A stretch of 37,938 nt of DNA from a bacterium 1XD42-54 (GTDB taxonomy: Bacteria > Bacillota > Clostridia > Lachnospirales > Lachnospiraceae): contig RAZH01000015.1 in assembly GCA_003612585.1 (NCBI GenBank), positions 1-37,938 of the forward strand, written 5' to 3'. A program made the translations under genes and the position numbers. Below, in pieces: positions 1-8,108 of the stretch (position 1 is the stretch's first letter; each line of letters opens with the position of its first letter). The notes under the pieces were generated by a model. The model saw only the letters and a program-made list of their open reading frames with translations, ran no database searches and was not told where the DNA came from.

Positions 1-133
1 GTTACATGACTCCGCCGAAAAACTACAAAATATAATCGGCGTTTTCTTACATTTTTAATTCGGCGTTGACAGATTCCGATGCCGACCAGTTTTTGCTATT
101 TGTAAACTTTTTTGAATCGTATTGTCTTTTCAT

Positions 134-173
134 TTGTTTTGTGTTATAGTGTTATGTATAATAGTATAACACT
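134..173 (+). promoter_or_regulatory. Promoter with overlapping repressor operator for the GntR/ABC operon
   Basis: A sigma-A type promoter is visible: TTGTTT at 134-139, 17-bp spacer, TATAAT at 157-162. A perfect 8-bp inverted repeat, GTGTTATA at 141-148 and TATAACAC at 165-172, brackets the -10 box. A second overlapping pair, AGTGTTAT at 149-156 and ATAACACT at 166-173, shares the right arm. GntR proteins of the YtrA subfamily bind inverted repeats over their own promoters, so autorepression by the next gene is the natural inference. Confidence 0.75.
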
Positions 174-198
174 TAAAACAGCAAGAAGGTGAGATGGA

Positions 199-582
199 TT
201 GAAACTAATTATTTCAAATGTATCAGGCATACCCATCTATGAGCAAATTAAGCAGCAGGTCAAGGCGGCGATCCTATCTGGAGAACTGAAAGAGGACGAA
301 GCCTTACCTTCTCTCAGAACGCTGGCAAAAGATTTGAAAATCAGCGTTCTAACGGTTACACGGGCCTACACAGAATTAGAGCAAGAGGGATTCGTCAAAA
401 ATGTTCAGGGGCGCGGCTGCTTTGTCATGGGCCGTGGCTCTGAACTGATGAGAGAGCAGCTTATTTGTAAAGTGGAAAATGGGTTGACCGATGCAATCAA
501 GGCGGCAAGAATCGCAGATCTTCCAAACGAAGAACTGCACCGTCTTTTAGATATTTTATTGGAGGCGAATAAAGATGACTAA
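199..582 (+). CDS. GntR family (YtrA-type) transcriptional repressor
   Basis: A 127-aa regulator with an N-terminal winged helix-turn-helix (about residues 10-75, with the typical PIYEQIKQQVKAAILSGEL and LPSLRTLAKDL segments) and only a short helical C-terminus. That is the layout of the YtrA subfamily, which lacks the large ligand domain of other GntR proteins. The start is TTG at 199: the ATG at 194 hits a stop after two codons, while AGAAGGTGA lies 6-7 nt before the TTG. It overlaps the ABC ATPase gene by 8 nt, so the two are translationally coupled. In Bacillus, YtrA represses an ABC transporter operon induced by lipid II-binding antibiotics; the same role is inferred here. Confidence 0.9.
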   Translation: MKLIISNVSGIPIYEQIKQQVKAAILSGELKEDEALPSLRTLAKDLKISVLTVTRAYTELEQEGFVKNVQGRGCFVMGRGSELMREQLICKVENGLTDAIKAARIADLPNEELHRLLDILLEANKDD

Positions 583-1435
583 CTATTTAGAGGTGAAAAA
601 CCTGTCGAAATCCTTTGACAGTTTCCAGCTTCACAATATCAGCTTCACCTTGCCGAAAGGATATATTATGGGGCTGATCGGGCCAAACGGCTCCGGCAAG
701 ACAACCACCATCAAACTCATCCTGAATATGCTCAAGCGCAACGGCGGCGAAATCAAAATCATGGGGCTGGATAATATCGCTGACGAGCAGAAAGCAAAAT
801 CGGAACTTGGTGTTGTATTTGATACCAACTATTTCAGCGATGATTGGCAGGTAACACAGGTAGAAAAATCTATCTCCGTTTTCTATCCCAACTGGAAGTC
901 GGAACGGTTTGCGGAGATGCTGCGGAAGTTTCACATCGCTCCCACCAAGAAAGTGAAAGAACTCTCAAAGGGGATGCAGATGAAGTTGATGCTGGCCTGT
1001 GCGTTCTCTTACGACGCAAAGCTGCTGATCCTGGACGAACCTACCAGTGGTCTCGATCCGGTTTCTAGAGATGAACTGCTGCAAATTCTCTCGGAGTATA
1101 TTGAGGATGGAGAACACAGTGTTTTGTTCTCTACCCATATTACCGGAGATCTGGAACGCGCTGCGGACTATATTACTTATATCAGCTATGGAGAATTGTT
1201 TTTCAGCGGCAGCAAGGATGAATTTGTCGATATGTTCCGCATTGTCAAGGGAGGAACGGAAGAACTGTCTGCTGACCTGAAAGAAAAAGCGGTTGGTGTT
1301 CGCACATTCCCTACGGGCTTTGAGGCTCTGGTCAAGGCCGAAGATACGGGTGCTTTTTCCTCTTTGAGCATTGAACCGGCAACCATTGATGAAATTGTTG
1401 TATTCACGAGCAAGAAAGGTGACGATTATGAGTAA
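575..1435 (+). CDS. ABC transporter ATP-binding protein (YtrB-like)
   Basis: A 286-aa ATPase subunit. The Walker A motif GPNGSGKT is at residues 36-43, followed by an LSKGMQMKL signature and Walker B LLILDEPTSGLDP. The C-terminal 70 residues are the variable tail usual in ABC-2 type exporter ATPases. The gene overlaps both the repressor upstream and the permease downstream (by 8 nt), giving a tightly coupled GntR-ATPase-permease operon. By analogy with ytrABCDEF it would power export or membrane remodelling in response to cell-wall-active antibiotics. The substrate cannot be read from the sequence. Confidence 0.9.
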   Translation: MTNYLEVKNLSKSFDSFQLHNISFTLPKGYIMGLIGPNGSGKTTTIKLILNMLKRNGGEIKIMGLDNIADEQKAKSELGVVFDTNYFSDDWQVTQVEKSISVFYPNWKSERFAEMLRKFHIAPTKKVKELSKGMQMKLMLACAFSYDAKLLILDEPTSGLDPVSRDELLQILSEYIEDGEHSVLFSTHITGDLERAADYITYISYGELFFSGSKDEFVDMFRIVKGGTEELSADLKEKAVGVRTFPTGFEALVKAEDTGAFSSLSIEPATIDEIVVFTSKKGDDYE

Positions 1436-2075
1436 CACATTGAAAGCAACAAAATTGGACTTTTCGCTGGTAAAGCCATATATCAAGGTGATTGGGTTTA
1501 CCATGCTTCTTCCTATCGCTTTTGCGGCCATTAACCGTTCGATCCTGACAGGCGTTTCCTTTGCCATGTGCTTTATCGCTATGACCACAGGCTACACTTT
1601 CTCGGTAACGGAGAAAAACAGCATGGAGCGTTTGTATGGGATTTTACCAATCAAGAAAAGCGAAATGGTAACAGGACGGTATCTCTTTGTTCTTGCGCTG
1701 GGCGCGCTGGCTCTGGTGGTTTCTCTTATCACACAGCCGATTGTGCTGCGGGTAATGGGTGAAAGTGTTGGAGCATTTGATATGATTAGCGCAGCCATCG
1801 GTGGCCTGTTCCTGTTCGCCCTTTATACCGTATTTCAGATTCCGGGCTATTACAAATATGGAGCCATCAAAGGCCGTGTGTTCATGTATATTCCCGTGGC
1901 TGGATTTTTGGCGACCTTGTTTTTCCTGCCCAAGATGCCCGCAGACAATCCCATTGTGGCTACGGTTGTAAGTTCCCCGGTACTGCTGATCGGCCTTGTG
2001 CTTGTACTCGTCGCTGTCATGTACGCTGTGTCTATCTGGTTCTCTATTCGGATTATGGAAAACAAAGAAATGTGA
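1428..2075 (+). CDS. ABC-2 type permease subunit
   Basis: A 215-aa integral membrane protein with about six hydrophobic segments (for example around residues 20-60, 85-110, 125-150 and 155-205). The conserved ExGTxE-like region after the second segment reads TEKNSMERLYGILPIKKSEM. The ATG at 1428 was chosen because AGAAAGGTGA precedes it and it overlaps the ATPase stop by 8 nt; an upstream in-frame ATG at 1371 lies inside the ATPase gene without a ribosome site. It is the membrane partner of the preceding ATPase. Confidence 0.88.
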   Translation: MSNTLKATKLDFSLVKPYIKVIGFTMLLPIAFAAINRSILTGVSFAMCFIAMTTGYTFSVTEKNSMERLYGILPIKKSEMVTGRYLFVLALGALALVVSLITQPIVLRVMGESVGAFDMISAAIGGLFLFALYTVFQIPGYYKYGAIKGRVFMYIPVAGFLATLFFLPKMPADNPIVATVVSSPVLLIGLVLVLVAVMYAVSIWFSIRIMENKEM

Positions 2076-2085
2076 GGTGAGCAAT

Positions 2086-2208
2086 ATGGATTTTACAATT
2101 TTAGCGGTAGTCCTTCTGATTGGCGTTGGTATTCCTGTCCGTAACAAGCTGATCCGTAAGTATCGGGAGGAAAAAAGAAAAAAGGATGATTCTGAAAAGA
2201 GGCGTTGA
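2086..2208 (+). CDS. Small single-span membrane protein (40 aa)
   Basis: The ATG at 2086 follows a good GAGGTGAG ribosome site and lies 10 nt after the permease stop. The 40 residues are one hydrophobic helix (ILAVVLLIGVGIPV, residues 4-17) followed by a very basic tail (KLIRKYREEKRKK). Position, spacing and ribosome site support translation with the transporter operon. It may be a small accessory or stabilising subunit. I do not recognise a named family. Confidence 0.6.
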   Translation: MDFTILAVVLLIGVGIPVRNKLIRKYREEKRKKDDSEKRR

Positions 2209-2230
2209 AGCTCTTTGAACGAGGGATAAA

Positions 2231-2899
2231 ATGAAGCAAAAAATATTGATGATAGAAGATGACCCGTTGATACGAAATGAACTGGACACCCTGCTACAAA
2301 GTAACGGCTATGAAACAGCCGCGCCGGAGGATTTTGACAATGTAATTGACCAAATCAAGGCGGAACAGCCGCACTTGATTTTGCTGGACATCAAACTGCC
2401 GGGAACCAGCGGATTTTCCCTCTGCACTCAAATTCGCACCTTCTCCCAGGTGCCGATCATCTTTGTGACAAGCTGCAACACGGATATGGACGAACTCAAC
2501 AGTATCATGCTGGGCGGCGACGCCTTTATTACGAAGCCATACCATACGGCCATCCTGCTGGCGAAGATTGCCTCCCTGCTCAAGCGGGCGTACCCGGTCC
2601 AGCAAAGCGAGCAAATGACCTGCGGGGGTGCGGTGCTGCGCTTGGAATCCAGCAGTCTGGACTATGACGGGCAGAGTGTGGAGCTGACCAAGAACGAACT
2701 GAAAATCCTCTATTACCTGTTCAAAAATGCGGGGAAAATTTGCGCCCGCGGAGATCTGGTAGAGTTTTTGTGGGACAACCAACTTTATGTGGATGACAAC
2801 GCCTTGAGCGTCAACATCAACCGCATCCGGGAGAAATTGGCGGGCATTGGACTAACCGATTTTATTAAGACCAAGCACCGGCAAGGGTACATGATATGA
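2231..2899 (+). CDS. OmpR-family response regulator (BceR-like)
   Basis: A 222-aa regulator. The receiver domain (about 1-120) has the acidic pair ED at 9-10, phospho-acceptor Asp53 in LLDIKLPG, the switch Thr in VTS and Lys in TKPY. The C-terminal winged-helix domain (about 130-222) carries LTKNELKILYYLF and the HRQGYMI end typical of BceR/VirR-like regulators. The stop overlaps the histidine kinase start by 4 nt. Next to bceAB-like genes this is the classic bacitracin/lantibiotic sensing unit, in which the transporter itself senses flux and signals through the kinase. Its target is probably the inverted repeat at 3924-3954. Confidence 0.92.
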   Translation: MKQKILMIEDDPLIRNELDTLLQSNGYETAAPEDFDNVIDQIKAEQPHLILLDIKLPGTSGFSLCTQIRTFSQVPIIFVTSCNTDMDELNSIMLGGDAFITKPYHTAILLAKIASLLKRAYPVQQSEQMTCGGAVLRLESSSLDYDGQSVELTKNELKILYYLFKNAGKICARGDLVEFLWDNQLYVDDNALSVNINRIREKLAGIGLTDFIKTKHRQGYMI

Positions 2900-3909
2900 A
2901 TAGCAGACGATATTGGAAAAACAGAATCCCGTTTTTGCTAACCAACCTGATCTGCATGGTGGCCCTCATCGTGTTCCTGCTGGTGTGCGGTAACTCCATC
3001 TCGGTGGTGCTTCTGATTCTCGTGGTGTGGGCGGTGGTTCTGCTGTCGGGACTGTTCCTCACCTACTGGAAACGGAAACAGCAGATGCAAAAACTTTTAG
3101 ATATGGCTGGATGGCTGTCGGAACGCTATCTTATTTCCGAAGTGATGGAGCTGCCGGAGCAGGCAGAGGATCAGGTGTACTACCAGCTTTTGAAAATGGC
3201 CGGGAAGTCTATGCTGGAGCAGATCGGGGAGGTTCGGCGGGAGCGCCTGGAATACAAGGAGTACATTGAGCAGTGGATTCACGAGATCAAGACGCCTATC
3301 ACCGCCATGAAGCTGTTATGCGAAAATCACCGGACGGACTGGACAAAGGAACTTCTTCTGGAACTGGAAAAGACCAACCGCTTTACCGAACAGGCGCTCT
3401 ACTATGCCCGCAGCGAACACACCGAGAAGGATTATTCCGTCCGGGAAATGTCCTTGTCCCAAGTGGTGCATCAGGCGATTGCGGACAACAAATACCTGCT
3501 GCTTCAGAGCGGGGTGCGGCTGGAAGTAGAGGAAATGGCGGATACGGTTTATTCCGATGAAAAATGGGTGCGGTTTATCCTGAACCAGCTGATTGCCAAC
3601 GTAGTCAAGTATCGGTCCGGACAGCCGGTTCTCCGCTTTTCCACCCGCAGGCAGCAGGATCAGGTAATCCTCGTGGTGGAGGACAACGGCATCGGGATTT
3701 CTCCCGCCGACCTGCCGCGCGTCTTTGAGAAGGGGTTTACCGGGCAGAACGGGCGCATGGTCCAGCAGTCCACGGGCATCGGCCTGTACCTGTGCAAACG
3801 GCTCTGTGACAAGCTGGGCATCGGCATTGCGGCGGAATCATCGGGACAAGGAACCGCCATTTCCCTGGCGTTTCACATCAACTGTCTGATCCATGAAGTG
3901 CAGGGCTGA
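2896..3909 (+). CDS. Intramembrane-sensing histidine kinase (BceS-like)
   Basis: A 337-aa kinase with two adjacent N-terminal membrane helices (about residues 12-32 and 36-57) and almost no extracytoplasmic loop, the hallmark of BceS kinases that receive their signal from a BceB permease. The H-box has His129 in WIHEIKTPITAMKLL, the N-box has NQLIANVVKY, and G boxes VEDNGIGI and STGIGLYLCKRLC follow. It overlaps the regulator gene by 4 nt (ATGA). A 100-bp promoter region separates it from the transporter genes. Confidence 0.92.
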   Translation: MNSRRYWKNRIPFLLTNLICMVALIVFLLVCGNSISVVLLILVVWAVVLLSGLFLTYWKRKQQMQKLLDMAGWLSERYLISEVMELPEQAEDQVYYQLLKMAGKSMLEQIGEVRRERLEYKEYIEQWIHEIKTPITAMKLLCENHRTDWTKELLLELEKTNRFTEQALYYARSEHTEKDYSVREMSLSQVVHQAIADNKYLLLQSGVRLEVEEMADTVYSDEKWVRFILNQLIANVVKYRSGQPVLRFSTRRQQDQVILVVEDNGIGISPADLPRVFEKGFTGQNGRMVQQSTGIGLYLCKRLCDKLGIGIAAESSGQGTAISLAFHINCLIHEVQG

Positions 3910-3923
3910 TTGTAGTCCTGCAC

Positions 3924-3990
3924 TTCTTACATTTTTGTTAGAACTTTGTAAGAAAACTTGATACAAACGCCGTTCGCACTATTTTACAAT
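3924..3990 (+). promoter_or_regulatory. Probable BceR-type operator and bceAB promoter
   Basis: A perfect 8-bp inverted repeat, TTCTTACA at 3924-3931 and TGTAAGAA at 3947-3954, has a 15-bp spacer and lies just upstream of a likely promoter (TTGATA at 3958-3963, then TATTTT at 3980-3985 or TACAAT at 3985-3990). BceR-type regulators bind inverted repeats immediately upstream of the -35 of the transporter operon, which fits. The exact -10 is uncertain. Confidence 0.65.
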
Positions 3991-4010
3991 AGAGAGCAGA
4001 GGTGATAGTT

Positions 4011-4769
4011 ATGAAAGAAGTATTGAAGCTGGAACATATCCAGAAATATTACGGTAACGGCGGGAATGTCACAAAAGCCATTCAGGACATCAGCTTTTCC
4101 GTGGAGGAAGGGGAATTTGTGGGGATCATGGGCGCGTCCGGCTCCGGCAAGACCACCCTGCTCAACTGCATTTCCACCATTGATACCGTCAGCGCGGGAC
4201 ATATCTATTTAGATGGAACCGATGTGACCGAAATCAACGAAAAGCAGATTGCCCGGTTCCGCCGGGAGAACCTGGGCTTTGTGTTTCAGGATTTTAACCT
4301 GCTGGACACCCTGACCATCTCCGAAAATATCGCCCTGGCGCTGACCATCAACAAGGTCCCCGCAGGCGAGATCGATGGTCGGGTGCGGGAAATAACCAGA
4401 AAGCTGAACATCACAGATATTCTGGACAAATACCCCTATCAGGTGTCCGGCGGCCAGAAGCAGCGGTGCGCCTGCGCCAGAGCCATCATCAACAATCCCA
4501 AGCTGATTCTGGCGGACGAACCCACCGGCGCACTGGACAGCCACTCATCCCAAATGCTACTCTCCACTATTCAGGGCATCAACGAAACCTTGGGGGCGAC
4601 CATTCTTATGGTAACGCATGATGCCTTTTCCGCAAGCTATGCAAACCGTATTCTCTTTTTACGGGACGGTGCGATTTTCACGGAAATCCGCAAAGGCAGC
4701 GATTCTCGTAGGACTTTCTTTAACAAGATTTTGGATGTCCTCACCATGATGGGAGGGGGGAGTGAATGA
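4011..4769 (+). CDS. Antimicrobial peptide ABC transporter ATPase (BceA-like)
   Basis: A 252-aa MacB/LolD-class ATPase. The Walker A motif GASGSGKT is at residues 41-48, the Q-loop region is FVFQDFNLLD, the signature is VSGGQKQR, and Walker B is LILADEPTGALD. An upstream in-frame GTG at 4002 overlaps the ribosome site AGAGGTGA, so the ATG at 4011 is preferred. It overlaps the permease gene by 4 nt. BceAB transporters free lipid II-cycle intermediates from bound peptides such as bacitracin and also drive BceS signalling. Confidence 0.92.
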   Translation: MKEVLKLEHIQKYYGNGGNVTKAIQDISFSVEEGEFVGIMGASGSGKTTLLNCISTIDTVSAGHIYLDGTDVTEINEKQIARFRRENLGFVFQDFNLLDTLTISENIALALTINKVPAGEIDGRVREITRKLNITDILDKYPYQVSGGQKQRCACARAIINNPKLILADEPTGALDSHSSQMLLSTIQGINETLGATILMVTHDAFSASYANRILFLRDGAIFTEIRKGSDSRRTFFNKILDVLTMMGGGSE

Positions 4770-6733
4770 TGTACTCTAAACTGGCTTTTCGGAACATCCG
4801 CAGGAGCTTGCGGGATTATATCATCTACTTTGTAACGCTCACCCTGACGGCGGCGTTGATGTACTCCTTCCTGGCGCTGGGGTTCTCCCCGGATATTCTC
4901 GCCATGACGGAGAATATGTCCATGCTCACCTCCGGTATCCTGATGCTGTCGGTGCTGGTCGCGCTGCTGTCCTCCTTTGTTGTGGGATACGCCATCCGGT
5001 TTATGCTGGGCCAACGGAAAAAGGAGTTTGCCGCCTACGAACTGATGGGCATGGAAGTGAAAACGGTCCGAAACCTGTTTCTGGTGGAAAACAGCATCAT
5101 CGGCGGAGCCGCCTTTTTGCTGGGGTCTCTGCTGGGAACCGCCATGTCAGGGTTACTGAATCAGGTAGTCCAGAATATTTTTGAAATTCCTCACCGCTAT
5201 CAGGTCTTGTTCTCTCTCCGTGCGTTAGGGATGACCCTTTTCTTTTTCATCCTGATGTATGGATTTGGGATGCTGCGCGCGGCAAAGGTGATCCGGCGTA
5301 GGAAAGTGATTGACCTGCTTTATGATAATCAGAAGAATGAAGAAGCCGGGTTCCAGCCCTTGCATCGGAGCGTCCTGACCTGTCTGCTTTCCCTTGCCGC
5401 GATGGTGGCGGGAGTGATTTTGCTGGAAAAGGGATTGCACATTCAGACCAATGAAGCAATGCTGTATTGGGGTGGGGCCTGTCTACTGATCCTTGCGGGC
5501 GTTTATGAGTTGCACCGCAAAATCCCCATGCTGTTGTACCAACTGGCAAAACGAAACCCGCACCGGAAGTACCGGGAAGAAACGCTGTTTTTCCTGGGAC
5601 AGATCGGCAGGCGCATCCAATCTTCCGGGCGGACAATGGCGGTGGTGGCGATCCTGCTGACCGTTTCCCTTGCGACCATGTTTGTGGGGATGACGATGGG
5701 TGCGGGCTATAAGGCCAACATGGAGGCGTATTACCCCTATGACGCCGGTGTAGCCATTGACGCGCCGCTGACCAAGGACAGCATGGATTCCGTCCGTTCC
5801 TTTGTAGAGGAACGCTGCGAAGTGGAGGACAGCGTAACCTATTACCTGTATGCGGTTCCCAATGAAACGATTGAAGCCTTGTCCTTGTCCGATTATAACC
5901 ACCTGCGGGAGATTCTGGGGCTTTCCCCTGTGTCCATGAACAACAATGAATTTCTGGTTCACTGTGATACCTGGAACTATATGGACGGCATCCGGCAGGG
6001 CTTAGAGCAGAAGCCGGAGATCACGCTGAACGGCTGGACGCTGACGCCTGCCGAAACTCCGATTTTGACAGAGCCGATGGAGCAGTATCAGATGGCCGGA
6101 ACAAAGGGATATGTTCTGGTTCTACCGGATGAAGTGGCTTCCCGGCTGTCCGGGGAGAAAATCCGTCTGGTGATGAAACTTGAGGATAGCGGATACCCGG
6201 AACTGAAAAACGAACTCAAGCAATTCCTGAACAGCGGTAAATGGCAGCCTGACATCCAGCCCGGACAGGAATTGCCGGAACGGGTGACGATGGGGGTAAC
6301 AGTAAAGGCGTGGGGCGTTGCCAATTCGCTCACCGGATTCACAACACTTTCTTTCTGCGGCCTATATCTGAGCATTATTTTTATCATTCTTTCCTGTTCA
6401 GTGCTGGCCTTTGAGCAGCTTTCCGCTATTGACCGGAACCGGAAAAATTATGCGGTGATTGACCGGCTGGGCGTATCGGGCCGCAGGCAGGCTTCCCTCG
6501 TCCGCAGGGAACTGTCCACCGTGTTCCTGATCCCGCTGTTTTTCCCTATCGTTCTTACGGTTCTGCTGATTGTGGGGACGCAGTTCTTTTTCGGGGAAGC
6601 AATTTTGCAGGAAGGACTGGTGCTGTTTTATGGTCTGGTCACAATCCTGCTGTTCTGCGCGATATATCTGACCTATTTCGGCGCCACGATGTCCCTGTTC
6701 AAACGGGTTATTTTGCGGCCTGAAATGCACTGA
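4766..6733 (+). CDS. Antimicrobial peptide ABC transporter permease (BceB-like)
   Basis: A 655-aa FtsX-type permease of the BceB class. The order is one N-terminal helix, an FtsX-like block of three to four helices (about 50-170), a pair near 200-240, a helix near 290, then a hydrophilic domain of about 220 residues (about 310-530), and three C-terminal helices. The large domain between helices 7 and 8 is the peptide-sensing domain of the family. ATG 4766 and ATG 4769 are both usable; the first overlaps the ATPase stop. With 2231-4769 it completes a full sensing and resistance module. Confidence 0.92.
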   Translation: MMYSKLAFRNIRRSLRDYIIYFVTLTLTAALMYSFLALGFSPDILAMTENMSMLTSGILMLSVLVALLSSFVVGYAIRFMLGQRKKEFAAYELMGMEVKTVRNLFLVENSIIGGAAFLLGSLLGTAMSGLLNQVVQNIFEIPHRYQVLFSLRALGMTLFFFILMYGFGMLRAAKVIRRRKVIDLLYDNQKNEEAGFQPLHRSVLTCLLSLAAMVAGVILLEKGLHIQTNEAMLYWGGACLLILAGVYELHRKIPMLLYQLAKRNPHRKYREETLFFLGQIGRRIQSSGRTMAVVAILLTVSLATMFVGMTMGAGYKANMEAYYPYDAGVAIDAPLTKDSMDSVRSFVEERCEVEDSVTYYLYAVPNETIEALSLSDYNHLREILGLSPVSMNNNEFLVHCDTWNYMDGIRQGLEQKPEITLNGWTLTPAETPILTEPMEQYQMAGTKGYVLVLPDEVASRLSGEKIRLVMKLEDSGYPELKNELKQFLNSGKWQPDIQPGQELPERVTMGVTVKAWGVANSLTGFTTLSFCGLYLSIIFIILSCSVLAFEQLSAIDRNRKNYAVIDRLGVSGRRQASLVRRELSTVFLIPLFFPIVLTVLLIVGTQFFFGEAILQEGLVLFYGLVTILLFCAIYLTYFGATMSLFKRVILRPEMH

Positions 6734-6849
6734 ATTTTGAATTTCTACAAAAATGAAGCAATTCGGGCTGTTTTTCTGTCGAAAGAAGTGGGCGTTAGGA
6801 CAATTCTGCAACAATTCAGTTTTAGAATAAAAAAATAATAGTATTTGGA

Positions 6850-7024
6850 TCAACTGCCATGCGGCGGTAAAGAAAAAAAGCCGTTACATAGCAGTTGTAT
6901 TCATACGCCTATTTTATTTTGTGGCGGCTCTAAATTTGAGCCGCCGCTTCTTTTTGCTCAAAGGGTAACGACGACCCTACACCTTGCAATTTAGCATGGC
7001 GGCAACAGGAGGACGCCGCCATGC
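6850..7024 (+). repeat. Leader hairpin array, left copy
   Basis: Four elements lie in order. Hairpin C has arms CAACTGC and GCAGTTG around 6852-6892 with an inner CGGC/GCCG pair and the core AAAGAAAAAAAGCCGT. Hairpin A is GGCGGCTC at 6923-6930 with GAGCCGCC at 6938-6945. The motif AACGACGACC is at 6967-6976. Hairpin B is GCATGGCGGC at 6994-7003 with GCCGCCATGC at 7015-7024, carrying AGGAGGA in its loop. The same elements occur in the same order and spacing on the minus strand at 14386-14213. Hairpin A may also terminate the bceB transcript. Confidence 0.75.
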
Positions 7025-7109
7025 ACGACAAAGTTTTTCGACATAAAACGACAATACCCGTCTTGTCAAAAAAAGCCTGAGTTTTGCCCGGGTACATTAT
7101 GCCCCTCCA

Positions 7110-7145
7110 CCGGCATTATCATGGCAGTATTTCCGGCATTATCAT
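7110..7145 (+). repeat. 13-bp direct repeat in sigma-gene leader
   Basis: CCGGCATTATCAT occurs at 7110-7122 and again at 7133-7145, a 23-bp period, just before the leader terminator. The role is unknown; a protein site or alternative RNA pairing partner are both possible. Confidence 0.5.
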
Positions 7146-7158
7146 ACTTTATTCTGCT

Positions 7159-7195
7159 GCGCCAATTTCCTTTTACGGGAGACTGGCGCTTTTGT
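7159..7195 (+). terminator. Intrinsic terminator inside the leader of the sigma-like gene
   Basis: GCGCCA at 7159-7164 pairs with TGGCGC at 7184-7189, with further TCC/GGA pairing inside, and is followed by TTTTGTTT. It lies about 100 nt before the sigma-like start codon, so it could act as an attenuator. A matching terminator sits at the equivalent place in the right copy (14051-14086, minus strand). Confidence 0.65.
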
Positions 7196-7244
7196 TTGCT
7201 CTTTTTTAGAAAGGCATCCTGGACCTTACCATTGCCGGTCCCCA

Positions 7245-7290
7245 CCTCCATTCGATTCACCCGTCAACCACGCCTGAATCGAAATGGAGG
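7245..7290 (+). promoter_or_regulatory. Ribosome-site-sequestering hairpin
   Basis: CCTCCATTCGATTCA at 7245-7259 is complementary to TGAATCGAAATGGAGG at 7275-7290 apart from one bulged base. The 3' arm contains the GGAGG ribosome site that sits 6 nt before the ATG at 7297. In this fold the site is fully buried, so translation of the sigma-like protein should depend on opening the hairpin. A smaller GGACC/GGTCC hairpin (7221-7241) precedes it. Confidence 0.7.
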
Positions 7291-7296
7291 AAAACT

Positions 7297-7767
7297 ATGG
7301 GATTTCACTATGGATACGAAAAAAGGAAGTTTGATACAGAATGGACCCGGCTGGAACAGGAATACCGTGCAGCCGGTATGGACGATAGGCAGATCGCGGC
7401 CATGAAGGAATATGACTGGACCTGGTTTTGCAGCCAGCGGGCCTATCTAAACCGCGTACAGGCCCTTCCCGGCGAACAGTGTGAGGACGAGAGCGAGCAG
7501 TCCTGCCTGTTCCGAAAATTTGAATCCCTGTCCTGCACCTGGGACACCGGCGATGTGGATTCCCGGCGGTTTGGCTGGCTGTCCTCCCTGGAGGATGAAC
7601 TGCTGTACCGGCGGCTCTGCAAATTGCCGGAGGACGATCTGGAACTGCTGACCCTGCTCATTGTGGACGGATACCGGCAGGCTGATGTCGCAAGGCTGTG
7701 GAACTGTTCCCGGAGCGCAATCACACAGCGAATAAATAAAATCAAGATTTTTTTGAAAAAGGCTTAA
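7297..7767 (+). CDS. Sigma-70-like region 4 / HTH protein of the integrative element
   Basis: A 156-aa protein. The C-terminal 45 residues (LLTLLIVDGYRQADVARLWN, then CSRSAITQRINKIKIFLK) resemble a sigma-70 region 4 helix-turn-helix; the N-terminal part is rich in charged and aromatic residues with no region 2 that I can see. Proteins of this kind sit just upstream of recombinase modules in Clostridia integrative elements and are usually annotated as sigma factor family. It may act as a DNA-binding activator rather than a true sigma factor. Its ribosome site is buried in the 7245-7290 hairpin. Confidence 0.75.
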   Translation: MGFHYGYEKRKFDTEWTRLEQEYRAAGMDDRQIAAMKEYDWTWFCSQRAYLNRVQALPGEQCEDESEQSCLFRKFESLSCTWDTGDVDSRRFGWLSSLEDELLYRRLCKLPEDDLELLTLLIVDGYRQADVARLWNCSRSAITQRINKIKIFLKKA

Positions 7768-7848
7768 CAAATCGCCTTTCCCAATGCCTACACATTGAAG
7801 GGACAAGTCCTCTTGCCCCTCATTGCAGCTTGACAACTGAATATACGG

Positions 7849-8108
7849 CATAACAGGTACATAACCCGTATCGAAGCGGAAAAGGCGCGCCGCCAGGACG
7901 GTTGCTTGCAGGAGGTGATGACAGACAGGCAATCCGAGCGATCTACGTCCAGCCTTAAACCCGGAGATGGCGTTCCGGGCGCGATGATGGTGCGGGGGCT
8001 TAAAGATACTTCCTCACGGCCCGCCAAAGACTTGGGGGGAACCCTGCGGCGCACGAGAAAAACGGCGCTGCGGAGTTATGACAGCTCTGCCGGGAGCGGC
8101 CTGTTATG
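7849..8108 (+). ncRNA. Candidate structured RNA domain upstream of tnpW
   Basis: A gene-free region with strong long-range complementarity. The outer helix is CATAACAGG at 7849-7857 with CCTGTTATG at 8100-8108 (9 bp, perfect). The next helix is GCGCCGC plus AGG at 7887-7897 with CCTGCGGCGC at 8043-8052 (one bulge). Local stems are GGTTGC at 7900-7905 with GCAATC at 7929-7934, CCCGGA at 7960-7965 with TCCGGG at 7974-7979, GCGGG at 7992-7996 with CCCGC at 8020-8024, and GCTC at 8084-8087 with GAGC at 8094-8097. A TTGACA at 7830-7835 may be part of its promoter. Open frames here show no plausible start, so RNA is more likely than protein. I cannot assign a known RNA family. Confidence 0.6.
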
